64,000 bases of DNA. Origin: F23-D06 sp045132055. Lineage in GTDB: Bacteria; Bacteroidota; Bacteroidia; Bacteroidales; WCHB1-69. The translations under genes and the position numbers were made by a program. The stretch lies in contig JBGURP010000007.1 in NCBI GenBank assembly GCA_045132055.1, positions 186,001-250,000 on the forward strand. Direction: 5' to 3'. The notes under the pieces were generated by a model, which worked only from the letters and a program-made list of their open reading frames with translations, was not told the origin of the DNA and searched no databases. Below, one piece after another: positions 1-8,332 of this stretch; position 1 is the stretch's first letter; every line of letters begins with the position of its first letter.

Positions 1-2559
1 ATCCACCATGATGGTGCAATCGCGGTCGATGTCCTCCGCGAGGATGATCTTGGAAAGCTCGTTCAGAATCCGCTTCTGGATGACCCGCTTGAGCGGACGC
101 GCGCCATACACGGGATCGTAGCCAAGCTGCAAGAGCAAGTCCAAAGCATAGCGACTGAACTCCAACTTGATGTTTCGCGGCTCCAGCAACTTCTCAAGCT
201 GACTGATTTGCAGGTCAATGATGGACCGGATTTCGCGCTTGGAAAGCGGCTGGAACATCACAATCTCGTCAATACGGTTCAGAAACTCAGGTTTCAGCGT
301 CTTCTTGAGCAAGTCGGTCACCTCAGCCTTGGTGCGTTCAAAGACTTCCATATCGGAGAAATTGGCTCTGTCGGCATAGTTCTCCTGGATGATATTGGAA
401 CCTAGGTTGGAGGTCATGATGATAATGGTGTTCTTGAAGTCGGCCACCCTACCCTTGTTGTCCGTCAGTCTTCCGTCGTCCAAAACCTGCAACAGCACGT
501 TGAACACATCCGGATGCGCTTTCTCGATTTCGTCAAACAGGATAACAGAATAGGGTTTACGACGCACCTTTTCGGTCAGCTGGCCACCCTCATCGTAGCC
601 TACATAGCCTGGGGGCGAACCGATCAGTCGGGAAACGGAATAGGACTCCTGGAACTCGCTCATATCGAACCTAATCATAGCATCTTCCGTATTGAACAGA
701 TACTCTGCCAACGCTTTGGCTAGCTCGGTTTTACCCACACCCGTGGTGCCCATGAAGATAAACGATCCGATAGGGCGTCTGGCGTCCTGCAAGCCGGCTC
801 TACTCCGGCGGATAGCATCTGCCACGGCACAAATAGCCTCGTCTTGGCCTATCACCCGTTTGTGGAGTTCCTCTTCCAGATTGAGCAACTTCGATTTCTC
901 GCTCTGCATCATCTTGGTGACCGGAATGCCGGTCCAACGGGCCACCACCTCGGCAATGTCGTCTGCACTCACCTTCTCGTCAATCATGGCATCATCACCC
1001 TGCAAAGTCTCCAGTTCTTTCTGCAACTTCACAATCTGGTCTTCGTCACTCTTGATGAGACCATAGCGCAACTCCGCCACACGGCCGTAGTTGCCCTGGC
1101 GCTCCTCATTAGCAGCCTCCAGTTTGTAGGTCTCTATTTCATCCTTGCAATGCTGGATTTTGTCCATAATCTCCTTCTCACTGCGCCATTTGGTAGAAAT
1201 CTCATTACGTTTCTCCTGCAATTCGGCAATCTTCTTGCTCAATTCTTCCACTTTTTCGGTAGCATTCTCGCGCTTGATGGCCTCGCGCTCAATCTCTAAC
1301 TGGCTGATTTTGTGCTCCACTTCATCCAGCTCCTCGGGTACCGAGTTGATTTCCAGTTTCAGTTTGGCTGCTGCCTCGTCAATCAAGTCGATAGCCTTGT
1401 CGGGCAGAAAACGGTCGCCGATATAGCGTTGCGACAGCTCCACAGCGGCAATGATGGCTTCGTCCAGAATCTTCACTTTGTGATGGTTCTCGTAACGCTC
1501 TTTCAAACCGCGCAAGATGGAAATAGCGGAATATTTGTCAGGTTCCTCAATCTTCACAGGCTGGAAACGACGCTCAAGGGCCTTGTCTTTTTCAAAGTAT
1601 TTCTGATATTCGTCCAAGGTGGTGGCACCGATAGAGCGGAGCTCGCCACGGGCCAGTGCAGGTTTCAGGATGTTGGCGGCGTCCATGGCTCCGTCGCCCG
1701 ACGCGCCCGCACCTACCAGCGTGTGGATTTCGTCGATGAAGAGGATAATCTCACCGTTCGACTGCACCACCTCGTTGATAACCGCTTTCAGACGCTCCTC
1801 AAACTCGCCTTTGTACTTGGCACCGGCAATCAGCGCGCCCATATCCAGCGAATACAACTTCTTGGTTTTCAGATTTTCCGGAATATCACCGCTTACCAAA
1901 CGTTGGGCCAGGCCCTCGGCAATAGCAGTCTTACCCACACCAGCTTCACCAATCAGAATCGGGTTGTTTTTGGTTCTTCTGGATAAGATTTGTAACACTC
2001 GCCGAATCTCCTCGTCACGGCCAATCACCGGATCGAGTTTGCCCTGGCGCGCCATGTCGTTCAAATTCTTGGCGTATTTGTTCAGCGCATTGTACGTTTC
2101 CTCGTTGGAGGCACTCGTCACCTTGCTGCCCTGATGCAGCTCCGTGATGGCGCTCTTCAGCCCTTTCTCCGTCATGCCGGCATCCTTCAATATCTGTGAG
2201 CACTTGTCATTAGACATGAAGATGCCATACAGCAAATGTTCCAAGGAAACGAATTCATCGCCGGAGTCCTGACAGAAGATGATGGCCTTCTGCATGGCGG
2301 TTTGCGCACTGCCCGCCAGATAAAAATCGCCTCCGGAAACCTTTGGCAAGCGGGCAATCTCACGATCCACAACAGTAGCAATGGTCTTAGGGTTACAATC
2401 CTGCTTCTTCAACAGGAAGGGTATCACATTATCGTCCACGTCTAACATGGACTTCAACAAATGAAGCGTCTCTATCTGCTGGTTCTGATTGCGCATGGCA
2501 ATCATCTGCGCATTAGAAATCACTTCCTGGGTTTTAATCGTTAAATTATTCGGGTTCAT
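1..2559 (-). CDS. clpB: ATP-dependent disaggregase ClpB (3' end cut by window edge)
   Basis: Hsp100 AAA+ unfoldase that, with DnaK, rescues aggregated proteins in the cytoplasm. The reading frame is open from the ATG at 2557-2559 to the left edge, giving 853 codons; the family is about 860-870 residues, so only a few C-terminal residues are missing. In order I see an N-terminal Clp repeat domain, the first AAA module with Walker A GEAGVGKT near residue 203 and Walker B LFIDEIHTL, a long charged coiled-coil middle domain (roughly residues 400-540) that separates ClpB from ClpA/ClpC, and a second AAA module with GTTGVGKT near residue 600 and LFDEIEKAHPDV. It is divergent from the porin gene at 2698. 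I saw no CIRCE-type heat-shock operator upstream. Confidence 0.97.
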   Translation of the reverse strand, partial: MNPNNLTIKTQEVISNAQMIAMRNQNQQIETLHLLKSMLDVDDNVIPFLLKKQDCNPKTIATVVDREIARLPKVSGGDFYLAGSAQTAMQKAIIFCQDSGDEFVSLEHLLYGIFMSNDKCSQILKDAGMTEKGLKSAITELHQGSKVTSASNEETYNALNKYAKNLNDMARQGKLDPVIGRDEEIRRVLQILSRRTKNNPILIGEAGVGKTAIAEGLAQRLVSGDIPENLKTKKLYSLDMGALIAGAKYKGEFEERLKAVINEVVQSNGEIILFIDEIHTLVGAGASGDGAMDAANILKPALARGELRSIGATTLDEYQKYFEKDKALERRFQPVKIEEPDKYSAISILRGLKERYENHHKVKILDEAIIAAVELSQRYIGDRFLPDKAIDLIDEAAAKLKLEINSVPEELDEVEHKISQLEIEREAIKRENATEKVEELSKKIAELQEKRNEISTKWRSEKEIMDKIQHCKDEIETYKLEAANEERQGNYGRVAELRYGLIKSDEDQIVKLQKELETLQGDDAMIDEKVSADDIAEVVARWTGIPVTKMMQSEKSKLLNLEEELHKRVIGQDEAICAVADAIRRSRAGLQDARRPIGSFIFMGTTGVGKTELAKALAEYLFNTEDAMIRFDMSEFQESYSVSRLIGSPPGYVGYDEGGQLTEKVRRKPYSVILFDEIEKAHPDVFNVLLQVLDDGRLTDNKGRVADFKNTIIIMTSNLGSNIIQENYADRANFSDMEVFERTKAEVTDLLKKTLKPEFLNRIDEIVMFQPLSKREIRSIIDLQISQLEKLLEPRNIKLEFSRYALDLLLQLGYDPVYGARPLKRVIQKRILNELSKIILAEDIDRDCTIMVD

Positions 2560-2636
2560 AGTGTTTTTTCCTTTCTATTAAGACAACACATTTAATCAAT
2601 AATGTTGCCAAAATCATTTTACTGACAGAATGGCAG

Positions 2637-2675
2637 TAGAGAGGTAAATGGGGTGAAGGAGGTGAAAGGGGTGTG
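2637..2675. repeat. Degenerate GGTGAAAGGGGTG-type simple repeat
   Basis: The clpB/porin intergenic region holds a purine-rich run of GAGGTGAAA/GGGGTGAA units. The same family recurs at 4629-4678, 11975-12010 and 20531-20576, always between genes. It lies just upstream of the porin -7 box. No function is evident. Confidence 0.6.
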
Positions 2676-2685
2676 TATTTTTTTG

Positions 2686-2693
2686 TATTTTTG
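2686..2693 (+). promoter_or_regulatory. TAnnTTTG -7 promoter box for the porin gene
   Basis: TATTTTTG matches the Bacteroidota -7 consensus TAnnTTTG and ends only 4 nt before the ATG at 2698. The predicted transcript would therefore be leaderless or nearly so. It also argues against the upstream in-frame GTG at 2653, which would place the promoter inside the coding region. Confidence 0.7.
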
Positions 2694-2697
2694 CGCT

Positions 2698-4629
2698 ATG
2701 AAAAAACCGGACATGCATACAACTTTACTATGGCGGAGAATACTGTTCCCGATGTGTGTCATATTGTTAATTTTCAGTGGTTTCGGACACATTTACGCCC
2801 AAGAAACCGAAAAGAAAACGCGGACCATTGACTCCGCGATGGCCCTGTCGCCCGCCTACATGCCCGTATATACCGCCGACTTCCCCACTGTAACCTTCAA
2901 ACCATTACAATATCATCTGGTAGATACCTCCATCTTCCACACCTCCGATTTTTCCCCATTCCTGGAACCTCAGAACCTGTATCAGACGCTTGGCATCAAC
3001 GGACAAGCGCACAAGTCTGTCGTTTTCGACTATGAGCGGGAGATGGGCTTCACTATGATCAAGTTGCCTTTCGAACTCTTTTTCAAACAGCAGAAAGATC
3101 TCAGACGTTACAACGTACAACCTTGTTACACAGTTATTTCGTACAATTACGGAGTTACTGCCGAGCACGCCATCTTCGCCACCCACGCACAGAAAATCAA
3201 GAATTTTGAATTTGCCTTCAACCTGACAGGATTGGCCAACAAAGGCTATTTCCTGCATCAGAAAGTCAATATGCTGAACACCGACTGGCAGTTGCATTAT
3301 CACACAAAGGACAGCATCTACGGGTTATCCATCTCGTACATCCTCAACCATCTCAAGCAAGAGGAGAACGGCGGGTTGAGCGACTTGCACTCCTTCATTG
3401 ACCGTGACCGCCAAGATGCGAATCTAACTACCTCACTGAGCAACTTCAACGTCATGTTCAGCAATGCCAGCTCTCTCATCAACACTCATGATGTTCTTTT
3501 CCAACAGTATGTCAACCTTCGTGACAAGAAAAACCGCTATTACGGTACCATCACCCATTCGTTCCAGTTCAAGAAAATGAACTGCAATTTCTCCGACTAC
3601 AACCTCAACAACGATTTTTACCAGAACCGGTACTTTATCAGCACCGACACGACAAGGGATTCCATCAATTATTATGGAATTGCCAACACGCTGCAATGGT
3701 CCAACTACAGTCCCACCATGCGGCAAAGCGAGAGTGGCTACTTTTTCCGCTTCGCTGGCGGCATCCAGCACGAGTTTGTGCGCGCCCGCATGCCCCGATA
3801 CACAGCCAACAGTTTCACACTGTTCGCCCGCACCTCCATCCGGCTTTTCAAGGTTTGGGACATCTATGGCAACATCTCCTATTCATTCCTCAAATACATC
3901 AAGAATGATGCCCACGCAGGCGGCACCGCCACTTTCGCCATAAACCGGAAACACCGCCATTATATCGGTTTTGAGGCCAATTTCTACCGCAGATCCCCGG
4001 ATTTCATTCTGACCCACTATGTTGGCAACCATAACATGTGGACCAACACATGGAAAAAGCAGAACATCCTCAAGCTAAACGCCTTCTATACCATTTTCGA
4101 CTACAAAGTCAGCTTCAACTACTTCATGTTGAACAACTATGTATATTTGAACAGCAAATGCGAACCCCAAGTCTGCGACAAGGGCGTCAACCTCGTCCAA
4201 CTCAACCTGTTCGCCCCGCTACGGGTCAAGGGTTTCTACATGGACCTCAACGTGGCCGTACAGCACTCAACCCAATCCTGTATTTCCGTGCCGCTTTTTG
4301 CCGGCAAACTCTATGTCGCTTACCAGTTCAAGATTTTCAGGAACAGATTGCACATCCAGCTGGGTGGTGATTTGATGTACAACACCTTGTATTACGGTGA
4401 TGCCTACAACCCGCTGATGCACCAGTTCTATCACGAAGACAACGAGCAGGTGGGCAATTACCTGTATTTTGACCTGAACCTCACCCTGCGTGTGGAGCGT
4501 ATCGCCTTCTACGTCAGGGGCGGCAACCTGCTGGCGGGCGTATTCGGATTCAATTACATGACCACACCGTTCTATCCGATGCAAGGACGGAATCTGGAGT
4601 TGGGCATCACGTGGAGGTTCTATGATTAG
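2698..4629 (+). CDS. Putative outer-membrane porin (Porin_10-like)
   Basis: A 643-residue protein with an N-terminal signal segment (about residues 10-35, ending in HIYAQ) and a body rich in alternating aromatic and polar strands typical of a large beta-barrel. It ends in an aromatic-rich final strand, WRFYD. The spacing of motifs such as ENGG and YYGTITHSF matches my recollection of the Bacteroidota putative porin family (Porin_10, about 650 residues). I chose the ATG at 2698 because a frame extension from GTG 2653 overlaps the -7 box. It likely forms an outer-membrane channel or structural barrel; the substrate cannot be read from sequence. Its neighbours, clpB (divergent) and fumC (downstream), give no functional hint. 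Confidence 0.7.
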   Translation: MKKPDMHTTLLWRRILFPMCVILLIFSGFGHIYAQETEKKTRTIDSAMALSPAYMPVYTADFPTVTFKPLQYHLVDTSIFHTSDFSPFLEPQNLYQTLGINGQAHKSVVFDYEREMGFTMIKLPFELFFKQQKDLRRYNVQPCYTVISYNYGVTAEHAIFATHAQKIKNFEFAFNLTGLANKGYFLHQKVNMLNTDWQLHYHTKDSIYGLSISYILNHLKQEENGGLSDLHSFIDRDRQDANLTTSLSNFNVMFSNASSLINTHDVLFQQYVNLRDKKNRYYGTITHSFQFKKMNCNFSDYNLNNDFYQNRYFISTDTTRDSINYYGIANTLQWSNYSPTMRQSESGYFFRFAGGIQHEFVRARMPRYTANSFTLFARTSIRLFKVWDIYGNISYSFLKYIKNDAHAGGTATFAINRKHRHYIGFEANFYRRSPDFILTHYVGNHNMWTNTWKKQNILKLNAFYTIFDYKVSFNYFMLNNYVYLNSKCEPQVCDKGVNLVQLNLFAPLRVKGFYMDLNVAVQHSTQSCISVPLFAGKLYVAYQFKIFRNRLHIQLGGDLMYNTLYYGDAYNPLMHQFYHEDNEQVGNYLYFDLNLTLRVERIAFYVRGGNLLAGVFGFNYMTTPFYPMQGRNLELGITWRFYD

Positions 4630-4678
4630 GTGCATGGGGTGCATGGGGTGAAAGAGGTGAAAGAGGTGAATGAGGTAA
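4629..4678. repeat. GGTGCATGGGGTGAAAGAGG simple repeat
   Basis: The short gap between the porin stop and fumC is filled by tandem variants of GGTGCATGG and GGTGAAAGA, the same purine-rich family as at 2637. It supplies the fumC 5' flank, and no TAnnTTTG box is visible in the gap. Confidence 0.6.
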
Positions 4679-4699
4679 AACGACAACAACATACTAAAA

Positions 4700-6070
4700 A
4701 TGACATACAGAATTGAAAAAGACACTCTCGGAGAGATGAGGGTGGAGAGCGACAAATTATGGGGAGCGCAGACGCAGCGCGCCATGGAGAATTTCGTAAT
4801 CGGCAAGAAACGGATGCCCATTGAAATCATATACGGCATCGTGACAGCCAAGAAGGCGGCGGCATGCGCCAACTGCGACCTCGGCGTGCTTCCGGAAGAC
4901 AAACGCAACCTCATCGTCCAGGCGTGTGACGAAATATTGGCAGGCAAATGGGACGAGCAATTCCCACTACACATCTGGCAAACCGGCTCTGGCACCCAGA
5001 CAAACATGAATGTCAATGAGGTAATCGCGCACCTCGGGCAGTTGATGTACGGGGGCAAATTGGACGACTCCCCACTCTATCTGTCGCCCAACGACGACGT
5101 GAACAAATCACAGTCCACCAATGACATCTTCCCGACGGGCATGAGGATTGCAGCCACCAAGATGCTGTTGGAGTTCACCATCCCGGCCATTGAACGACTG
5201 ATGGCCACTTACCGCGTCAAGATTGAAGAGTTTGCCGACATCAAGAAAATTGGGCGCACGCACATGATGGACGCCACCCCCTTGACTCTGGGACAAGAAT
5301 TGTCGGGCCATCTCTCGCAACTGGAACACAGTCTGGGCGCAATCCATGGCAGCCTGAAGCATCTCATGGAGCTCCCTATCGGCGGCACAGCCGTGGGTAA
5401 TGGCATCAACACGCCAGAAGGATACGACAAACTGGCATTGCAATACATCAACATGTTCACTGGGCTGAATTTCACCAATACGCCGAACAAGTTCGAGGCC
5501 ATGGCCACGCACGATTCCATGGCAGAGATGTCGGGCAGCCTGAAGCGTCTGGCCGTCTCGTTGATGAAGATCGCCAACGACTTCCGGTTGCTGAACTCCG
5601 GTCCGCGCTGCGGACTAGGTGAGGTAATACTGCCCGCCAACGAGCCAGGTTCCTCCATCATGCCCGGCAAGGTGAACCCTACGCAGTGCGAAGCCCTGTC
5701 GCAAGTGTGCTGCCAAGTCATCGGCAACGACGTGGCCATCACCACCGGTGCTATGCAGGGACACTTGCAACTCAACGTGTTCATGCCGCTTATCGGGCGC
5801 AATCTCCTACAATCGTCCCGTTTGCTGGCCGATGTCATCAACTCCTTCAATGACCACTGTCTGCAAGGCGTGGTGGCCAACCGCGGGCGCATCGCTATGC
5901 ATCTGAAAAACTCGCTGATGCTGGTCACCAAGCTCAACCCGCACATCGGCTACTATAACGCTGCTAAAATCGCACAACATGCGCTGAAAGAGGGACTTAC
6001 ATTAAGAGAGTCCGCACTGGAGCTGGGATTGGTGAGTGAGAAGGATTTTGATGAGTGGATGAAGATTTGA
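4700..6070 (+). CDS. fumC: Fumarate hydratase class II
   Basis: Iron-independent cytoplasmic fumarase interconverting fumarate and malate, a homotetramer of the fumarase/aspartase superfamily. At 456 residues it matches the family length. Visible hallmarks are GSGTQTNMNVNE near residue 95, the GRTHMMDATPLTLGQE stretch near 185, and the superfamily signature GSSIMPGKVN near residue 317. In anaerobic Bacteroidales it would work in the reductive branch toward succinate, together with the malic enzyme encoded two genes downstream. There is no clear promoter between it and the porin, so it may be cotranscribed with the porin or use a non-canonical start. Malate-specific residues look intact, so aspartase is unlikely. 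Confidence 0.95.
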   Translation: MTYRIEKDTLGEMRVESDKLWGAQTQRAMENFVIGKKRMPIEIIYGIVTAKKAAACANCDLGVLPEDKRNLIVQACDEILAGKWDEQFPLHIWQTGSGTQTNMNVNEVIAHLGQLMYGGKLDDSPLYLSPNDDVNKSQSTNDIFPTGMRIAATKMLLEFTIPAIERLMATYRVKIEEFADIKKIGRTHMMDATPLTLGQELSGHLSQLEHSLGAIHGSLKHLMELPIGGTAVGNGINTPEGYDKLALQYINMFTGLNFTNTPNKFEAMATHDSMAEMSGSLKRLAVSLMKIANDFRLLNSGPRCGLGEVILPANEPGSSIMPGKVNPTQCEALSQVCCQVIGNDVAITTGAMQGHLQLNVFMPLIGRNLLQSSRLLADVINSFNDHCLQGVVANRGRIAMHLKNSLMLVTKLNPHIGYYNAAKIAQHALKEGLTLRESALELGLVSEKDFDEWMKI

Positions 6071-6083
6071 TAAGAGATTAGAG

Positions 6084-6123
6084 TTTTCCTTGAGCAGCCC
6101 CGTTAGGGGCAAAAGCTTGGTAG
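6084..6123 (-). repeat. 40-bp hairpin repeat, copy 1
   Basis: A 40-bp element with hairpin GCCCC-GTTA-GGGGC flanked by conserved arms (plus strand: TTTTCCTTGAGCA on the left, AAAAGCTTGGTAG on the right). Relatives lie at 34820-34859, 56418-56457 and 56474-56513. This copy sits between fumC and the PrsW gene and could fold in the transcript as a terminator-like or stabilising hairpin. Confidence 0.75.
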
Positions 6124-6153
6124 AAATAATAGATTATTGATTATTGTTAATAT

Positions 6154-6843
6154 ATGGGGATTATTTTGATAGCTTCGCTTGCGCCGGTCATCTTTTTGAT
6201 GATTTACATCTATGCGAAAGACCAGTTTCAGAAAGAGCCTTTCAGACAGCTGATGAAGGCTTTTCTGGGCGGCATTCTGGCTGGTTTGTTGGATGTGCTT
6301 TTGCTGTCTGTGTTTGGCGTATCGGATCTGCAGCCTTTCCCTGGCGCTCACGGGCAGGCATTCTACCAAGCATTCTTCCTGGCGGGACTGCCAGAAGAAT
6401 TTTGCAAATTGCTTTTTCTATATCTCTTCATCTGGAACAGCCGCTATTTTGACGAGTATTATGACGGCATTGAATACGCTGCCTTCGTGGGACTGGGATT
6501 TGCAGGATTGGAAAACATCATGTATGTCATGCAAGGAGGCTTGGGCGTGGCTGTGAGCCGTGCACTTTTTGCTGTGCCCGCACACTTCTTCTTCGCCATC
6601 ATTATGGGCTATTTCTTCGCCTTCGCCAAGTTTAGGCCGGAAAAGAAAACATGGTACCTACTTCTCGCATTACTATGCCCTGCCATCTTGCACGGCATAT
6701 ACGATTTCATCCTGATGTATGCCAACCTCATCCAAAACACTGACACCGCCATCGCCGCCCTTCTCAACCTCGGATTCTTCATCTTCTTCATATTCATCTG
6801 GAAATTGGCTATCAGACGGGTAAACCGGATGGTGGGTCGATGA
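6154..6843 (+). CDS. PrsW-family intramembrane metalloprotease
   Basis: A 229-residue integral membrane protein with about seven or eight hydrophobic segments. The PrsW/CPBP-type motif EExxK is present as E81-E82-F-C-K85, followed by YDGIEYAAFVGLGFAGLEN (about 105-125), a conserved AHFFFA histidine segment and HGIYDF near 175-180, which supply the other expected metal-binding positions. PrsW in Bacillus cleaves an anti-sigma factor in the membrane; here the substrate is unknown and no sigma/anti-sigma pair is nearby. It starts 83 bp after fumC, across the 40-bp repeat, and is followed by the malic enzyme with its own promoter. Confidence 0.85.
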   Translation: MGIILIASLAPVIFLMIYIYAKDQFQKEPFRQLMKAFLGGILAGLLDVLLLSVFGVSDLQPFPGAHGQAFYQAFFLAGLPEEFCKLLFLYLFIWNSRYFDEYYDGIEYAAFVGLGFAGLENIMYVMQGGLGVAVSRALFAVPAHFFFAIIMGYFFAFAKFRPEKKTWYLLLALLCPAILHGIYDFILMYANLIQNTDTAIAALLNLGFFIFFIFIWKLAIRRVNRMVGR

Positions 6844-6851
6844 TTTTTTTA

Positions 6852-6859
6852 TACTTTTG
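6852..6859 (+). promoter_or_regulatory. TAnnTTTG -7 box for malic enzyme
   Basis: TACTTTTG 24 nt before the ATG at 6884. An in-frame TTG at 6857 falls inside this box, so it is not the start codon. Confidence 0.65.
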
Positions 6860-6883
6860 CCCGCATTTTTAAAACATCGCTAT

Positions 6884-8332
6884 ATGACCGACACCCTGTC
6901 TTTAGACCATATCGAAGATCTCTTCCCTGCCGATTTTACAGAAGAGCAGAAAGCCAAAGCCAAAACTCTGTTTTACAAGAAGATGTCCATTGCCGCGCAT
7001 AAATTCTACGGCGGCAAGATGCAGACATTGCCCAAAGCGCCCATCTATGGGTTCAACTGGTTCAACGTGTGGTACACGCCCGGCGTCTCCGCCGTTTCTA
7101 CCACTATCCGCGACGACAACGACCAGTCGTTCTACCTCAGCAACCGCTCCAATCTGGTGGCGGTGGTGAGCGACAGCACGCGCGTGCTGGGCGACGGCGA
7201 CTGCACCCCTCCCGGCGGACTGGGCGTGATGGAAGGCAAGGCCATGCTGATGAAATACTTGGGCGGCGTGGATTCCGTGCCCTTGTGCATTGACAGCCGC
7301 GATGAAAACGGTGAACACCAGGCCGACAAGCTCATCGACTTTGTGAAGATGGTGCAACACAGCTTCGGCGCCATCAATCTGGAAGACATCTCGCAACCCA
7401 ACTGCTACCGTGTGCTGGACACACTGCGCGAAGAGTGCGTCATCCCCGTCTGGCACGACGACGCACAAGGCACCGCCTGCGTCACCTTGGCAGGTCTCAT
7501 CAACGCGCTGAAGATTGTGAACAAGAAGATGGAAGACATCAAAGTGGTGCTTTACGGCGCCGGTGCCGCCAACACCACCATCGCACGACTGATGATTACC
7601 GATGGTGTGAAACCGGAAAACTTCATCATCTTTGACACCAAAGGCACGCTGCACAAGAACCGCACACAGTACCGCGACGACAAACGTTTTTACCGCAAGT
7701 GGGAGTTGTGCGAAACCACCAACCCCAACTGCATCGAAACGCACGAAGAGGCTTTCAAGGATGCCGATGTGCTCATCGCGCTCTCCAAGCCGGGTCCGGA
7801 CACCATCAAGCCTGAGTGGATCCAGCTGATGGCCGACAAGGCCATCGTGTTCGCCTGCGCCAACCCCGTGCCGGAAATCTATCCCTACAAGGCCAAGGAA
7901 GCTGGTGCATACATCGTGGCCACCGGACGCGGAGACTTCCCCAACCAGGTCAACAACTCGGTATGCTTCCCCGCCATTTTGAAGGGTACACTGCTGGTAT
8001 CGGCCAGCAAGATCACCGACAGCATGGCAATTTGCGCGGCGCACTCCATCGCAAAATACGCAGAGAACCAAGGCATTACCGCCGAGCGCATCATGCCCAC
8101 TATGATGGACAGCGATCTCTTCCCCACCGTAGCCGCCGACGTGGCCATGCAGGCTATGGCTGACGGTGTAGCCCGCAAACAACGCACTTGGCAGGAGGTC
8201 TATGACATCGCCAAACACGACATTGACGAGACCCACGCCATCGTGGAACAATTTGAATCCAACGGGGTTATCCGCGAATTTCCGGAAGAAGAAATCCGCA
8301 ACATTGTCCGTCAGGTTTGCAGTGAGTTATGA
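6884..8332 (+). CDS. Malic enzyme (oxaloacetate-decarboxylating malate dehydrogenase)
   Basis: Converts malate to pyruvate and CO2 with reduction of NAD(P), in the cytoplasm. The 482-residue product has the short bacterial form: an N-terminal malic domain with WYTPGVSAV, the catalytic INLEDISQPNCYRV and PVWHDDAQGTA motifs, and a Rossmann domain with LYGAGAANTTIARL. No phosphotransacetylase fusion is present. One oddity is the segment GDCTPPGGLGVMEGKA, where most family members read G(L)GD(I/L)G...P(V)MEGKA, so the loop after the conserved GD is altered. Cofactor preference cannot be decided by eye. Its stop overlaps the start of the sensor kinase by 4 nt (ATGA), implying translational coupling. 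Confidence 0.9.
   Translation: MTDTLSLDHIEDLFPADFTEEQKAKAKTLFYKKMSIAAHKFYGGKMQTLPKAPIYGFNWFNVWYTPGVSAVSTTIRDDNDQSFYLSNRSNLVAVVSDSTRVLGDGDCTPPGGLGVMEGKAMLMKYLGGVDSVPLCIDSRDENGEHQADKLIDFVKMVQHSFGAINLEDISQPNCYRVLDTLREECVIPVWHDDAQGTACVTLAGLINALKIVNKKMEDIKVVLYGAGAANTTIARLMITDGVKPENFIIFDTKGTLHKNRTQYRDDKRFYRKWELCETTNPNCIETHEEAFKDADVLIALSKPGPDTIKPEWIQLMADKAIVFACANPVPEIYPYKAKEAGAYIVATGRGDFPNQVNNSVCFPAILKGTLLVSASKITDSMAICAAHSIAKYAENQGITAERIMPTMMDSDLFPTVAADVAMQAMADGVARKQRTWQEVYDIAKHDIDETHAIVEQFESNGVIREFPEEEIRNIVRQVCSEL

Noticed and set aside
1..405. Small plus-strand ORFs (such as 208-405) within the clpB region
   Set aside because: They are antisense to clpB, which is open across the entire region with conserved AAA motifs.
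6902..8251. 449-codon open frame antisense to the malic enzyme
   Set aside because: A shadow of the GC-rich third positions of the real gene; the translation is Val/His/Gly-rich and has no family features.
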